A stretch of DNA of 64,000 bases from Bathymodiolus brooksi (Eukaryota > Mollusca > Bivalvia > Mytilida > Modiolidae): assembly GCA_963680875.1 (NCBI GenBank), contig OY804578.1, forward strand, positions 99,849,689 to 99,913,688, given 5' to 3'. Positions 23,083 to 35,211 of this stretch are shown one piece after another (position 1 is the first letter of the stretch; each line of letters starts with the position of its first letter). The notes under the pieces were generated by a model that saw only the letters and a list, made by a program, of their open reading frames with translations, was not told where the DNA came from and searched no databases. The translations under genes were made by a program, and so were the position numbers.

Positions 23083-24950
23083 GAACAGACATGGAAGTAA
23101 AGACACCCATAAGAATAGTAGAAAAGCCTTCCTTAAAAATTTTAGATGGACATTTTCTAAGCTATAATTCTGGAATGTAATGCCCCTAAAAATCTGTCTG
23201 GATGATATTTCCCTGAAGGTAGACACATTGTAACATGGAATAACCTATAGCATCCTTATCATATCACCATCATAATTTGTACTTTTCAAAACAATGGATT
23301 ATCAGAAATAGGATTTTTGGGGATCACTTTCTGTTTGGTAGATGCGGATCATGAAAAGTTTTTTTTTTGCTTTAATTTCGTTTATTTCTCAAAATTATCA
23401 ATTTTATGGAAAAATTAGATTCTTTGAAATAGGGATTACTTACTGGTAGTACTTATGCCTTGCATCAGCTTTCAAGCCGACTTCTACAATGTCATATGAA
23501 TGTTGCTATAACAACTTTTAGGTCTTCATTGTGGTTAGACCAAATTAATTCAAAATCTGAACTAATGTGTAGTAATGTTAAATTTTCTGTCATTGAAAAT
23601 CCTTGCTCTAGAAACAAGACATCGGAGATTTGAGAATATGCCAATATATTTAAACAGTCAAATATTATTAATCTTAAAAATCCAAGACTTTACAAGACCT
23701 TTCCACAGATTAATGTAAAGTAGGAAATTTAACATATACATGTATTTGAGAATAAAAAAAAATTGAATTAAAAATATATAGAGTTTCATATTCATATTCA
23801 GTTTTATAATTTAAATAAAGAAATATCAAAATTTTTGCACACCAATTGCGACAAATTTACATATCATGTCTGCCAAAGCGAGACCTATAGCTTTAAGGGT
23901 AATCAAAATGGAAATTAGTGGAATTTACATAGAACTCATTTCCACACCGTGTTATTAGCATTTATACAATATGTCTGATACAACAAGAGTTAATGTTATA
24001 AGTAATTCATAACGTTAATATCACAGTCTTTTATTGCCTGAAATAATACGACACCGTTTGACCTAATTTTCCTATGGTTTCAGTTTCAAGTCATATGATC
24101 TTCAAGTTACAGTATCAGAAAGTCGCTTAAACTGACCTACATTAAATAAAAAATATCGGAATACATTTTTAAAATTATTATTTAAAGCGAACAATTTTTA
24201 TCTAAAGTTTCAAAAGATGATAAAAAGTCTATAATCAATGATTGAAAATAATCTGAGTGTCCCATATAAGAAGAAATACGACAAATAAAGGCAATATTTT
24301 CTTACCTGCAAAGCCGTTGTCTAACATCCTAGGGAGAATTTATTTCTCACAAGTACTGTCTGCATACCTCAATTATGTCTTAGGGAGAGTTCATTATTCT
24401 TACTGTCAATCAATTACAAGTATTACGTAACACTCTTTCTACATACCAAACATTACAAGTATTAAAAAACAAATCTGCCAAAAATTTTCAAATGAGTCAA
24501 AATCCATAACTTGGAAACATTTTCTCCTAATAAAAACGATTTACGTCTTTTTTTCTCCATCAAAACTGAATTAGATTTTCTGATGAATCAGTATAGTTTA
24601 ATATTAAAATCTGTATGAAACCATTGTTATTGATTATATCACCTGATATGTCATGTGATGTCTGCACCTAAAACTCATCAGAATAATGCACTCTATAATT
24701 TTTTTTTACATTTCTGTTTATCAAGAATGGTAGGAATTTTTCTACTCTGTAACCCTTCAGAGGTTTTTTTTGTCACTCATTATAGCTTTACTTGCTAAAA
24801 TAAACTTTCCAAACTAATTCGTACAACATGCTATAATTATCAACAAAATCAAAGAGTATGCATTCCAATAAAGACACTGGTTATTACTCAATATAGTGGA
24901 ATATCATATTGGTCTATATTCAACAAGACTTTAAATATTTTTACACATTT
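23083..24950. other. AT-rich non-coding DNA
   Basis: No supported features. A weak minus-strand splice donor-like site (CTTTGCAG/GTAAGA) lies at 24305 and is discussed among the findings. Confidence 0.45.
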
Positions 24951-25110
24951 AGTCAAACCTGCCTTAAATGGCACCTATATGTAACAAATGACTGTCTATA
25001 AAGGGCAGCCTCATTTCCCCCATTAATGAATAGTGCATATAATTTTAACCTCTGTATAAAGGGCACATTTTCAGGTTCGCTTGAGTGCCCTTTATATACA
25101 GGTTTGATTA
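24951..25110. mobile_element. Inverted-repeat element (family B-like)
   Basis: Left end AGTCAAACCTGCCTTAAATG, right end TATATACAGGTTTGATT. Inside, TCTGTATAAAGGGCACATTT and TGTCTATAAAGGGCAGCC are a degenerate repeat. The ends match family B, the body does not, so this is a related but separate subfamily. Confidence 0.6.
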
Positions 25111-25620
25111 TTTGTTAAACTAGAAACTTTTTTTTCGAGGACCAGCTGAGTTTGAAAAGAGCTTAAAAATTGAGGACATTTTAGCTTGAAAAACGATGTG
25201 TTTGATCGTGCTAAGAATTTTCTGTTTCTAGTAACAGCAACCATTTTTTAATGGACATCAAACCTAAAGGATACTGTTTAGAATGGGGGTTATGGTGATT
25301 AACGCCACTTTCAACAATATTTCAGTAATATCGTGGTGGTCAGTTTTATTGGTGGATGAAACTGGAGTACCATGGGAAAAACACCAATCTGTCACAAGTC
25401 ACAGACAAACTTTATCATATTATGTTGTATCAAGTACACCTCGTTTGAGCGGGATTCAAACTCACATGCTAGTGGCGATAGGCACTGATTGCATATGTAG
25501 TTATAAATCCAACTACAATATGATCACGACCACGACTGCCCCCTGTTTAGAATGGAGACGATCCAAGGTTTATTTATACCCAATATTGTGTGTATTGGCA
25601 TAGTCGAGATTTCATTTTAG
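25111..25620 (+). mobile_element. Decayed dispersed element interrupted by a SINE
   Basis: The left part carries CTAGTAACAGCAACCATTTT and GGACATCAAACCTAAAGG; the right part resumes with GGAGACGATCCAAGG. Joined across the SINE, the order matches 9277-9765 and 27060-27130 (CCATCTTGGA, GGACTGTCAGACATAAG, GAAAGGAAACAATCAAG). The host element is therefore older than the SINE. Confidence 0.55.
25287..25542 (-). mobile_element. Full-length SINE with 13-bp target-site duplication
   Basis: The 256-bp body is bracketed by identical CTGTTTAGAATGG copies at 25274-25286 and 25543-25555, which proves insertion by target-primed reverse transcription. On the minus strand it begins GGGGCAGTCGTGGTCGTGAT (tRNA-derived head), has the B-box GAGTTTGAATCCCGC, the central block (degraded) and ends GAAAGTGGCGTTAATCACCA. 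It is non-coding; the plus-strand 106-codon ORF (25283-25603) is its reverse reading. Confidence 0.92.
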
Positions 25621-25639
25621 TGATTTCTTGTTCAAAATG

Positions 25640-25905
25640 CTTTAGTTGCTGCATTATTGGCAAAATTGTCAAGCTGACAGAATATATGTTTATACTCTTA
25701 ATCATTCAAATTAAAGCAGATTCTGGCTTGAAATAAGGCATGCTTTTTCAATTTAAGCAGTTTCTACTTTTAGTAACAGTAGCCATCTTGGGTAGAGTTA
25801 GAACCAATCAGATATAGTTTACAATGGGGCCCATGCTAGGTTTGATTCAGTAGTTTCAGAGTAGAAGACTGTTTAATGTGTATTTTGCTTAACTATCCTT
25901 ATTTC
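25640..25905 (+). mobile_element. Decayed dispersed element (CCATCTTGG family)
   Basis: Shares TTAGTAACAGTAGCCATCTT, CAATGGGGCCCATGC and GGTTTGATTCAGTAG with 9277-9765. Other parts are too diverged to align by eye. Confidence 0.45.
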
Positions 25906-26689
25906 CGTAATCTGCCCCCAAAAAATAATAATGGGAACAGAAACACCAGACTATTCCTTAAAGAACTCCTAATTATCCTTTGCATTAAAAAAATTGGAGC
26001 AGATTCTGTCTTACAATAAGGCATATTTGACCAATTTACGGATTTTCTATTGTTAGCCGATTCTGGCTTCAACTAAAGATGCTTTGGCCCAATTAGTGAA
26101 TCCATTTTACCCATGCAAGCTCAACTCGCAAGAACATTACATTAATTTTTTTTAGGTCTTATCTACAAATGCTTACCGCGAAAAACATTCTACTACAATG
26201 TATAGGTCTTCGTGGCATATTTATGGTAAAAGTTTATTTATAGATGGTAATGGTTGAAAAGGAAAAATCTATTTCAACAAAATGTCATTATAACATGTAC
26301 ACTACAATGGAAAGTAAAAAGTGTGATGTCAGAACCATTAGAACTTCAAAGACACAATTAAATTAACAAGGGAAAAAGATAGACAGAAGAGCTAAATGAT
26401 ATCAATCAGACAAAATATACCCGGAAGATCGTTAGACATAAAAGTACATATTTACATGTCTAGTTTTCTTTGTCATATGGCACATGCAAAGTAAATGTTA
26501 TTAATTTGTCTGGAAATGAGTCATGAAAAAAAAAAAAAGAAAAAAAAAATGAGTTGTGAAAAAAAAAAAAAAAACGGTTGTCATTGCTAATAATATGTGC
26601 ATGTACTTACTTAGTAAAACAAATCAATGACATTTACTAGCCATTTGTAATTAGCCAAATTAGAAACTTCCTTTAATGTTAGACTATTG
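25906..26689. other. AT-rich non-coding DNA
   Basis: Two A-runs at about 26526-26575. Otherwise nothing recognised. Confidence 0.45.
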
Positions 26690-27175
26690 TTTACCTGGTT
26701 TAAATTGACTCAGCTTGTCTCTCTAAAGGATAATATTTCAATGAATATCCTCCACTTATCAATCAAATTTCATTCAAAATATTTATTTACTGCCGACTTA
26801 CTACTGCTGAATTTTGTCAAAATAAACCCAGTTTGTAAAGTGCCAACTATCACCAATTTACTATATGATGTAATGGCCCTTTCTGGAAATCTCAATATTT
26901 AAAAACACTGGCCATCTTTGATGTGGCATGACTTACTAACTGCTTAATTTTCTCCAAAAAAAACCCCTCCAATCTGTTAAATGCCAACTATACTGTATGA
27001 CCAAATTAATATTGAGATGCTATGGCCCATTTCAGTAAATTCCAATACTTAAGAAAACAGTGGCCATCTTGGAAAGAAGGCAGGACTGTCAGACATAAGT
27101 TTTGAAAGGAAACAATCAAGTTTAGTATCAATCTCAGTCAAATTGGGACTAACTTTGCCAAGAACATTCAAATAC
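26690..27175 (+). mobile_element. Decayed dispersed element (CCATCTTGG family)
   Basis: AACAGTGGCCATCTTGGAAA, AGGACTGTCAGACATAAG and TTGAAAGGAAACAATCAAG parallel 9277-9765. TGGCCATCTTTG also occurs at 26910, so the segment is partly duplicated. Confidence 0.5.
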
Positions 27176-27590
27176 GATGCTTGGCTTACATCCACTTATT
27201 TTTGCACAACTGACATAAAACTGCAAAAAGTATTGCAAATGAATATCTCAGTATTACCAGCATAGACAGAAATGTCATCTAAATAAAACATTCTCCATGG
27301 ACAAGCACTCACAACCATTACGTCATAGAGATAGTTGCATTCAAAATTGCTCAAGTTGATTGATGAAAAGTTGTTCAATGTCAAGTTAGCAGTATTTTAA
27401 TGCACTGTTGCTAACATCTTCAATGACCAGCAGGGGCTCACTTCAGAAAACTTGTATCATGAAGTGATGACACCAGGTATTATTATTTCAATAGCCCTTG
27501 GTTCTTTTGTTACAAGTTGAAAAAGTTTCCTCTAAAACTACCATAGAGAGGTTAATCTAAGATTTTACAATAGCAAATTAAGATAGTTAG

Positions 27591-27748
27591 GTTAGGTTTA
27601 TGGTGTTTAACGCCACTTTCAACAATATTTCAGCTATATCGTGGCAGTCAGTTTTATTGGTGGAAGATACCCATAGAAAACCATTGACCTGACACAAGTC
27701 ACTGACAAACTTGATAGAGTACACCTCACCTGAGCAGGATGCAAATTA
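27591..27748 (-). mobile_element. 5'-truncated SINE
   Basis: Minus strand: from the pre-centre region (CAGGTGAGGTGTACTC) through CTTGTGTCAGGTCAATGG and CCACCAATAAAACTG to the tail ATATTGTTGAAAGTGGCGTT. The centre has a deletion (the CTCCGGTTTCC part is missing). The head is absent. Confidence 0.8.
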
Positions 27749-28139
27749 AATTTGACAATAATATTTCGTCAACCTATTTTTGCCCCTTCTAGTACTGATT
27801 GTATATGATCTATTACAAAACTTTATGGGTTATTAATGGAATATTGTGACCTGATTTCATTTTTATGCCAAAGAAGAATGAATTGCAATTCATTTAATTC
27901 AGAAATCACATTTCATAAGTTTCAAGTTTTATTTTTTAAATCTTAAGCATCAGGTGTTACTTTGCTAAGATAATGAATTCAAATTCATTTCACTCTGAGC
28001 AAAAGTTTCTAAAAATCCTTCAGAACACCAATCAACAGAACATTGACAAAAAATAATTAGGATTTTCCCGATTCAACATCTATATTAGTTAGATAACCTC
28101 CGTTTTATGGCACAAGATGGAAATGAAATGAAATGAGAA
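27749..28139. other. AT-rich non-coding DNA
   Basis: Nothing recognised. Confidence 0.4.
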
Positions 28140-28910
28140 CCTATTATATTTCAAGCTTTGAAAATACACTGATTTCAGAAGGGGAAAAAGGTCACCTGAA
28201 TGTTTTAACTGTAGTTTCTTCGGAGAGTAAATGAAAGTTTACAGCGAAAAGAGAACATAAATTTGTTGCTTGAAGACATCTGGAAACAACAGCTAATAAT
28301 AACGAAAAATCCTCAATGAAGTCAAAAATAAAATCATCAACATCAAATTTGATCTTTATTTCCTCATTTGTAAAAGAACATGGAAAAATGTGTCCATAGG
28401 ACATAGATGCCCCACTTTCTGCTAAAGTAGACAGGGGCATCACTTGGGAATCATAAAAGACATACTAGCCATTACTGACTTGATCTGTGCATTATGCATC
28501 AAAACATTGTGTAAAAATTTCAAATGATTTGCTTAAAGGGAAGTGAAGTTATTGAAAACCAATACGAGAAATTGAAATTTAACGGCAAATCCAGGGGTAT
28601 AATTCTGAAACAGAAAAAGTCAAATTTGGCTTGCCTTTAATAGTCGCTGACCTTGTGTATAAACTTCAAATGACTGGCTTAAGGCAAGGGAACTTAAGTT
28701 ATTACTCAATGGGCAAAACTTCAGAATGGGAAAAACTTTGCCTGTCCTTTTAAGGTCCCTGACCTTGTGTAGAAATTTTGAAAAATTTGTTCAAGGGACA
28801 CATTTTTTTAACAAGGGAAACTTGTTATTGAGTGGAAACAAATTTTAGCATGTAAGTATGGATAGACATCTGTAAAATTTAATTCCCCCAATGCCTAAAA
28901 ATATAATCTA
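28140..28910 (+). mobile_element. Decayed dispersed element with internal repeats
   Basis: The phrases TGTGTAAAAATTTCAAATGA, GCTTAAAGGGAAGTGAAGTT and GAAACAGAAAAAGTCAAATT recur in altered form about every 150 bp (near 28510, 28655, 28755). The same words occur at 59745-59945, so this is a dispersed family. No open frame. Confidence 0.45.
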
Positions 28911-29329
28911 AATTAAACTTTACCTTTATTTCATTATTAATAACAATTTATCAAAATCTACAACTCACCATGAATGGCTGAACTACTGCTCTATCAATCA
29001 ATCAAAATCTAAAAGGAATCGGTTGAAGAAAATTAATGTTATTGAATGGAAAATAGGACAAGTCATTTTTCAAATTGTCATGAAGTCCTGACTGATAAAA
29101 GTGAAAATCATCAAAATTGAATTTGACCTTTGTTTTAACCTTGAGTGCTCCAGCCACAGAAAGATAATATTCGATATAGGACAGGAACAGAGAAGAGCTG
29201 TTTTCAAATAATAAAAAATGACAACAATTGAGAAATTTCAATATAGAACTTGACATTACTTATATTACTTTCATCAATTTTAACATATAGTGCCAAGAAT
29301 TTGGCTCAAAATACAAAATTCTGGAACTT
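28911..29329. other. AT-rich non-coding DNA
   Basis: Nothing recognised; the ORF at 29002-29256 has no protein-like features. Confidence 0.4.
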
Positions 29330-29350
29330 CCCCCCCCCCCCCCCCCCCCC
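29330..29350. repeat. C tract, 21 bases
   Basis: An uninterrupted run of 21 C on the plus strand. The minus-strand G run could form a quadruplex, and assembly length may be unreliable here. Confidence 0.9.
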
Positions 29351-31760
29351 GAGTTCTCAACAAATTTGCATGAAATTTAAGGTTACTTTAAAAGGGAGAT
29401 AACCCTGTCACAACACATTATTAAATATCATAATTATATCATTTTTGCTTACAATTTGTGAACCAAACAAAAAATGCATTTCAAAACTTTTTTAAATGTA
29501 TTTTTAATAAATAATGTTAAATAAGGTACATAAACTTATACGAAACTCAAGACAAAAGGGGGAACTCAATTTGACTTCAAGTAAACTTCACCATTTAAAC
29601 CTACGTTAACAACATACATATGTACTTTAAAGAATTTATGACAGATCTGTCTGATGCTGTTATATTTAAGTAATCTTACATGACTCCTCCCCTCTTACCC
29701 AATCTACCACCAATACACACGTCGTGTGGTCTCGTGAATCTTGTCTACTCCTGTCTTGATTACACAATTAAGCACTGCCTACAGGATTAGCCCTGTGAAA
29801 TGACAAATTTATCACTATGACCCCCGCTAAGCCATCTTGTACAATTTCTTTGCCATTATTAAGCGTATTCGACAGGAAGATATGTCATTACAGAGAATTC
29901 ATTTGGATCACTGCATTAAATGATCATGGATTGCCAAAAAAGATGGAATTTATTGATGATGAGACATTAAGTAAGACTAGACACGGGTGCCAACATCATC
30001 GCTGTTATTTAATGTTAGTGTTGGCAGTTTCTGATCCAACCCAGAATACGACTTTGATATCAGACTGATATAAATACCGTCTCTGTCTTCTCTTTCAGAA
30101 AACCTACCCAAGTAAATCTCCTTGGTAATTATTCCTACAAATAGATCATGAATGACTGAAGGTATAAAATGGCAGAAGGCATCCGCATTGTTAAAACGAA
30201 AGCATATCCCTACATGCAAAGCAAATCAATTCCAGCAAAAAATGAAGAATGGCTGCTATTAGAAACACAATCAAAAGATATCACAAGTCAATAGCAGGAC
30301 TCTCTCTAATCGACAAAAATGATTGAGTGACCTAGTCTGTATAATGACTCTCGTACATTCGTTGTCACCGACACAAAATGGGATGTTTTTTCTTTTTCTT
30401 CGTTGGATGGATATTAAAGGTGTCTTATAAAGCTCGTGAAACATCAGGAACATTACACTTCATTATTCAGTTTGCTGTCACTTTTCCCCTCAAAAGCTAT
30501 ATGTAAAAATAACTGGTTTGAACATGTTGTAACGTTGAACAAAAATGAAAAATAAGTGGAAAATAATAAAGATTAATAGTTTCTACATACATCACATAAG
30601 AGAAATACAATACCAGTTGTTAGTGCTGAATGAATCAAGAAGAAAAAAACAATAAATTTTTATTTTTTTTATTTTCCTTTATGGTGAAAAAAAGAAATCA
30701 ATTGACATAATTTTTTGTTCAATGATGAAAAAACCAGGATTCTAATAAAAAAAAACAATTATTAATATGGAGCAAAATATAAATTGCTATAATTCTCAAA
30801 ATGCATTATTTTTTTAATAGGTCGTTTGTACCATGTAATCACCAGTTCACTCCAATATATGTATACATTGATAATTGATGGATATCCTGCCAAGAGGAAA
30901 TTAACCCAGAACAAATAACCTTAAACTTAATTTCCTGTAAAAAAAATAAAAACGAAAACCTATTGACACACAAATTAATTTGAGAACAAACGAAACTAAA
31001 AATAAACAAAAATATACATAACGGCACATTTCTAAGAAATATTGTGGATATTACCCAGTAAGTCAAAAACAGTCGGAACGAAAATCCCCAAAAGACAAAA
31101 TTTCTGAGAAACAAGGAAGTAATATGTGAATCAATGAAATGAAACACATCTGTGACCAAATATAAAAAGCATATTTATTACATTGTAGAACTTATGTTAC
31201 ATTTATTATATATCCAACAGAAGAATTTTAGATATTTCTAACCTTTTTTTCATTTACATTTGTCCGTCACGTATACTGATGTTTTCTGCTTTCTATTTAA
31301 AACTATTGTTTTGCATTCATTAAAAGGATAGCATAAATTTGTTGGTCCCAAATTTAGTACTTTCCCCTAGTCAAACTCAACATCAATTAAAAAAAAAAAA
31401 AAAGAAAAAAAAAAAGGAGAAAATCCCCAAATTAAATGTAAATCTTTGCAAGCCACAACTCAAGTAAGTCATGTCCAAGACCGATTTTTTAATGACAATT
31501 TTTTTAAGCTTGTCATTAAGTTTCAACCACATTTGGAAGAAGCAATGCTTCATATCAGGGTACAGTAGTATCCCCAGTTTACCAAGCACATTCCATGCAT
31601 TGTGACCAATTACTCAGAAGGTTTTAATATATGGTTGTACAAGATCACGAAAATTAGTTTTTTCTAAATTCAAAACTATAGCACAACACTTTCAAAACAT
31701 AAACTGCCTTATCCAACTCTAGGTCTTCTCTAATTGGCCTATTTTCCGATTTACAACAGC
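29351..31760. other. AT-rich non-coding DNA
   Basis: No supported features over 2.4 kb. A-rich runs at 30745-30760 and 31389-31415. The 106-codon ORF (30839-31159, minus) is hydrophobic and phenylalanine-rich, as expected when A-rich DNA is read on the other strand, and is not proposed as a gene. Confidence 0.45.
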
Positions 31761-31785
31761 ATAAAGTTCTTATATAGAACTTTAT
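31761..31785. repeat. Inverted repeat with 5-base loop
   Basis: ATAAAGTTCT, spacer TATAT, then AGAACTTTAT: perfect 10-bp arms. Confidence 0.9.
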
Positions 31786-31867
31786 AGGCTACCATTAAAA
31801 AAGACGGCAACAAAATAACCATCAATACCGTAATTGGCTGTGTCTAGTATGCATTGAACGTAACATG

Positions 31868-32005
31868 CAAACCCCCATCTATGACCCTATTATATAATTG
31901 ACACACCCTTTTCCATGACTGTATTAAATAATAGATCCACACCTATCCATGACCTTACTAAATAATTGACAAACACCCCCATCCATGACTGTATTAAAAT
32001 AATTT
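31868..32005. repeat. Degenerate tandem repeat of about 45-55 bp
   Basis: Three units built on CCATGACTGTATTAAATAAT and ATTGACAAACACCC, with variable spacing. Confidence 0.7.
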
Positions 32006-32623
32006 ATAAAACAATATATAAACTTCCTAAATGACTGACTGACCCTGCTAGTAATAAAATAACTTTTGAACAAAAAAGTGAGTATTATACAAAGTTTATT
32101 ACAGTAATATGTCACCCTAGTGACTAATAACCATTTACAATTTATAACTTGATAGCTTCATAGACTGCAACATAGAGATTTTGGTTTTTACAGCTTTTTA
32201 CTTGTCATTGTTAAGAACTATTGGAATACTCTGGACAATTAGTGATATAAAACAAACTGATCTGTCAGACAGTCATAAAATACAAAGAATAGGTACAGGA
32301 GAGGGTGATGATCTAGCCTTGTGTGTGGAGAGACAGACAAATACATGTATTTCATGGGTTTTATAGAGCTCTTGTTTTAGTATAACTTTCAGGGGGGAAC
32401 ACGCTATTTAAAAATCTGCCTGAATATGCACTAAAAATATTTGCCGCTGGACTTCGGCAACCATTGATTAATCAACCAATCAATTAAAGTAAACATTGAT
32501 ATAAACTATACAAAATCAATTCCCTGGTTACATTATTAAAAGAAGAAGATAATAATCACAAAAAACAATGAATTTGATAAGGAAACAAGGCTGATAATTG
32601 TCTGGAAAAATCAGACATCTGAG

Positions 32624-32770
32624 TCACATGACTGGTTGTGAAATATATTCTGAATAACATGACTGGTTTTGTAATTTATTCAGAATCACATGACTGACTG
32701 GTTGTGAAATTTATTCTAAATCACATTACTGGTTGTGAAATTTATTCATAATCACATGACTGGTTGTATA
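32624..32770. repeat. Tandem repeat of 33-37 bp, about 4.5 copies
   Basis: Units read CACATGACTGGTTGTGAAAT followed by TTATTC.GAAT; some carry an extra GACT. Confidence 0.85.
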
Positions 32771-32875
32771 ATAATGGTGAATTCCTCTTGAAGCTGTCAT
32801 TGTTGTTGGTATCATGACACAAGGAAAGCTAGTAGGTTGTAAAGTTCTCCAATATTGTGATGTAGTTCTCAACTA

Positions 32876-33170
32876 TACAACCTACTACCTCAACCTGTGA
32901 ACATGAACATCTCCTCTTCCTGTGAACAACCTACTACTTCAACCTGTGAACATGAACATCTCCTCTTCCAGTGAACAACCTACTACCTCAACCTGTGAAC
33001 ATCCTACTACCTCAACCTGTGAACATCCTACTACCTCAACCTGTGAACATGAACATCTCCTCTTCCTGTGAACAACCTACTACCTCAACCTGTGAACATC
33101 CTACTACCTCAACCTGTGAACATGAACATCTCCTCTTCCTGTGAACAACCTACTACCTCAACCTGTGAAC
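32876..33170. repeat. Minisatellite, 24-bp unit with 48-bp higher-order form
   Basis: The base unit is CCTACTACCTCAACCTGTGA plus four bases; alternate units carry GAACATCTCCTCTTCCTG instead. The two types are arranged in an irregular 24/48-bp pattern. Confidence 0.9.
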
Positions 33171-33689
33171 AATTAGCTATGCCTCTTCTCCTTGGCTGGT
33201 CAACACAGATCACATGAGACTCTCCTCTTTGTCAACAGGTTGTTATACCTGTTGGTATGTAACGAGTTTTTAACTTGCATTCTGTTGTTACATGTGATTT
33301 TCGATTTTGGTTTGTACGGCAGCTAGAGAAGTATTGTCTTTGTGAACAGCTTACTACCATTCAGCTGTTTACTAGCTTCTTCTTGGCTTATTGACACAGT
33401 AGACTATCCTTAAAATATTTTGTTACCTTTTATAAATGATGGCATCAAAGAAATAAAACAATACCACACTTTTTCTTTAACTTTTTTTCAAATTTAACTA
33501 TGATTATTAACATAAAATATGCCTTTCTTGAATTTTCATAATAATTAACCTCTAATCCATTCATAATTTTCCAAATAGGTGGCCTTGACGAACAACAATA
33601 ATCTTAAATTTCTCAATCCAATAGGCTTTTAATTATCACAGTAGAACACAGACCTACTGAATAGCTTGTGATAAACAACACATTCTGAA
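33171..33689. other. AT-rich non-coding DNA
   Basis: Includes diverged echoes of the minisatellite words (GTGAACAGCTTACTACC at 33343). Nothing else recognised. Confidence 0.4.
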
Positions 33690-34025
33690 ATGAAACACCA
33701 TAGCAACACAAATCTATATACCTAAACTTGTGAAAACCAACATATTATGAATTGAAACACCATAAAAACACCGACCCATAGACTTGAACTTTATGAACTG
33801 AAACACCATAGATATGACCTTGTGAAGAACAACATATGATATGAACTGAAACACCATGATAACACAAACCCATAGACATGAACTTGTAAAAAACAACATG
33901 TTATGAACTGAAACACCACAACAATACAGACATATAGACCTGAACTTGTAAAAAACAACATGTTATGAACTGAAACACCATAATAACACAGACCCATAGA
34001 CCTGAGCTTGTGACAGAACATAAAC
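33690..34025. repeat. Minisatellite, about 62-bp unit, 5-6 copies
   Basis: Units contain ATGAACTGAAACACCATAA, CACAGACCCATAGACCTG and AACTTGTAAAAAACAACATG. Several units are shortened. The two overlapping minus-strand ORFs (61 and 78 codons) are translations of the array and not genes. Confidence 0.9.
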
Positions 34026-34813
34026 ACAAGTTCGGATCTACGGGTTTATGCAATTTGGCAAATAAAATTCAAAGAAAAACTTCAGTTGTGATAAAACCAA
34101 ACAAAAAAAAACGAAACAAAATTACTTGTATTTTCGCAAAATGCTACCAATCCTAATTTTTAGTGTCTACTCTACAGTTCCTATTGTCATTTTTAGACAC
34201 TGTTCAGTCAGATTCTTCTCCAGTATAACCTAGATATAAAAATCTTTTAAACCTACTCTTTTTTTCTCAAGAATATTAGGGGGCAGCATATGTATTTTTT
34301 TCCATTCTAAGCACTGATTGTATATGTAAATGAAACTCTGCTACCATATGATTGTGACCACACACACACACCTTAAATATTTAAATATTTCCACTATACT
34401 ATAATTTATATCTCTACAAATTTCCAAAATGAAAATGAAGATTTTTTTTCCTTTCTTTTCTTTTCACAGATCCTACTTCCAGACAAGCAATATTTCTATC
34501 ATAATAAAATATTTCCTGACTGCAAATAATTTCAAAAGAAAAATAATAAAACGATAGACAAAAAAAAAAGTTTTATTTCATACGCAGATTAAAAGCAATT
34601 TCGTATCAGACACAATCAGTTTTCTTACAACAGTACCAAGACCTTTTCTGAATTTTAACTAACAACCACCAACCATAATGACTATGTTTTCCAGAACTAG
34701 AATTGCTAATGTCTCTGTTATAAATACTGTGACATTTGTATGCCTGGCTTTGACACAAAGGGAAATTGACACTCATATCAATTTGAGTTATTAATAAATA
34801 TAGGGTTACTTAC
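34026..34813. other. AT-rich non-coding DNA
   Basis: A (CA)n-like run at 34360-34372; nothing else recognised. Confidence 0.4.
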
Positions 34814-34841
34814 AGCCATCTCTCGCTGCCAGACTTCTAGT
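34814..34841 (-). CDS. Candidate 28-nt microexon (unproven)
   Basis: On the minus strand the acceptor side is CTATTTTTGTTTTGTTTTTCAG, a near-ideal pyrimidine tract, followed by 28 bases and the perfect donor GTAAGT. The exon is open in two of three frames. One gives LEVWQREMA if the first base completes the previous codon; the other gives TRSLAARDG. Length not divisible by three means that skipping it would shift the frame. It lies in the middle of more than 60 kb without other coding signal, as expected of a small exon between long introns. I do not recognise the peptide. Chance pairing of splice motifs in AT-rich DNA is the main alternative. Confidence 0.3.
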
Positions 34842-35211
34842 CTGAAAAACAAAACAAAAATAGATATATTAACATACTAAATACATAAGATGTCTTACGT
34901 TCTTAATTTGAATAAGTATGCTGAGCACAAATGATTGCCAGACCCTTAAAGAGAGCATTGTTGATTAAATTCAAGTTAAATGCTCTCCCATAGATTCATC
35001 TGCACTTTAATTCCTGTAAGCAAAATTTCTGATTTCAGAATAAATTGGAAAATGGGGAACTTAGTTTCAAAATGCAGTTTTTTGTCATCATAAATTTACC
35101 CTTCCAAAGAACATTTATTTTGACAAATGTATTGACAAAAAAAAGTTTCATTCAGGTTGTTAAAATTTTAATCAACAAAACTTATTTTGACCAGAATAAA
35201 CAAGGTTTTTA

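Noticed and set aside
25283..25603. 106-codon plus-strand ORF
   Set aside because: It is the antisense reading of the SINE at 25287-25542 plus flank.
30839..31159. 106-codon phenylalanine-rich minus-strand ORF
   Set aside because: Composition is that expected from A-rich DNA read in antisense; there are no regular membrane segments of the kind seen in real membrane proteins.
33714..34027. Repetitive protein (two minus-strand ORFs)
   Set aside because: They are translations of a 62-bp minisatellite, whose unit length is not a multiple of three, so the frame is not maintained across units.
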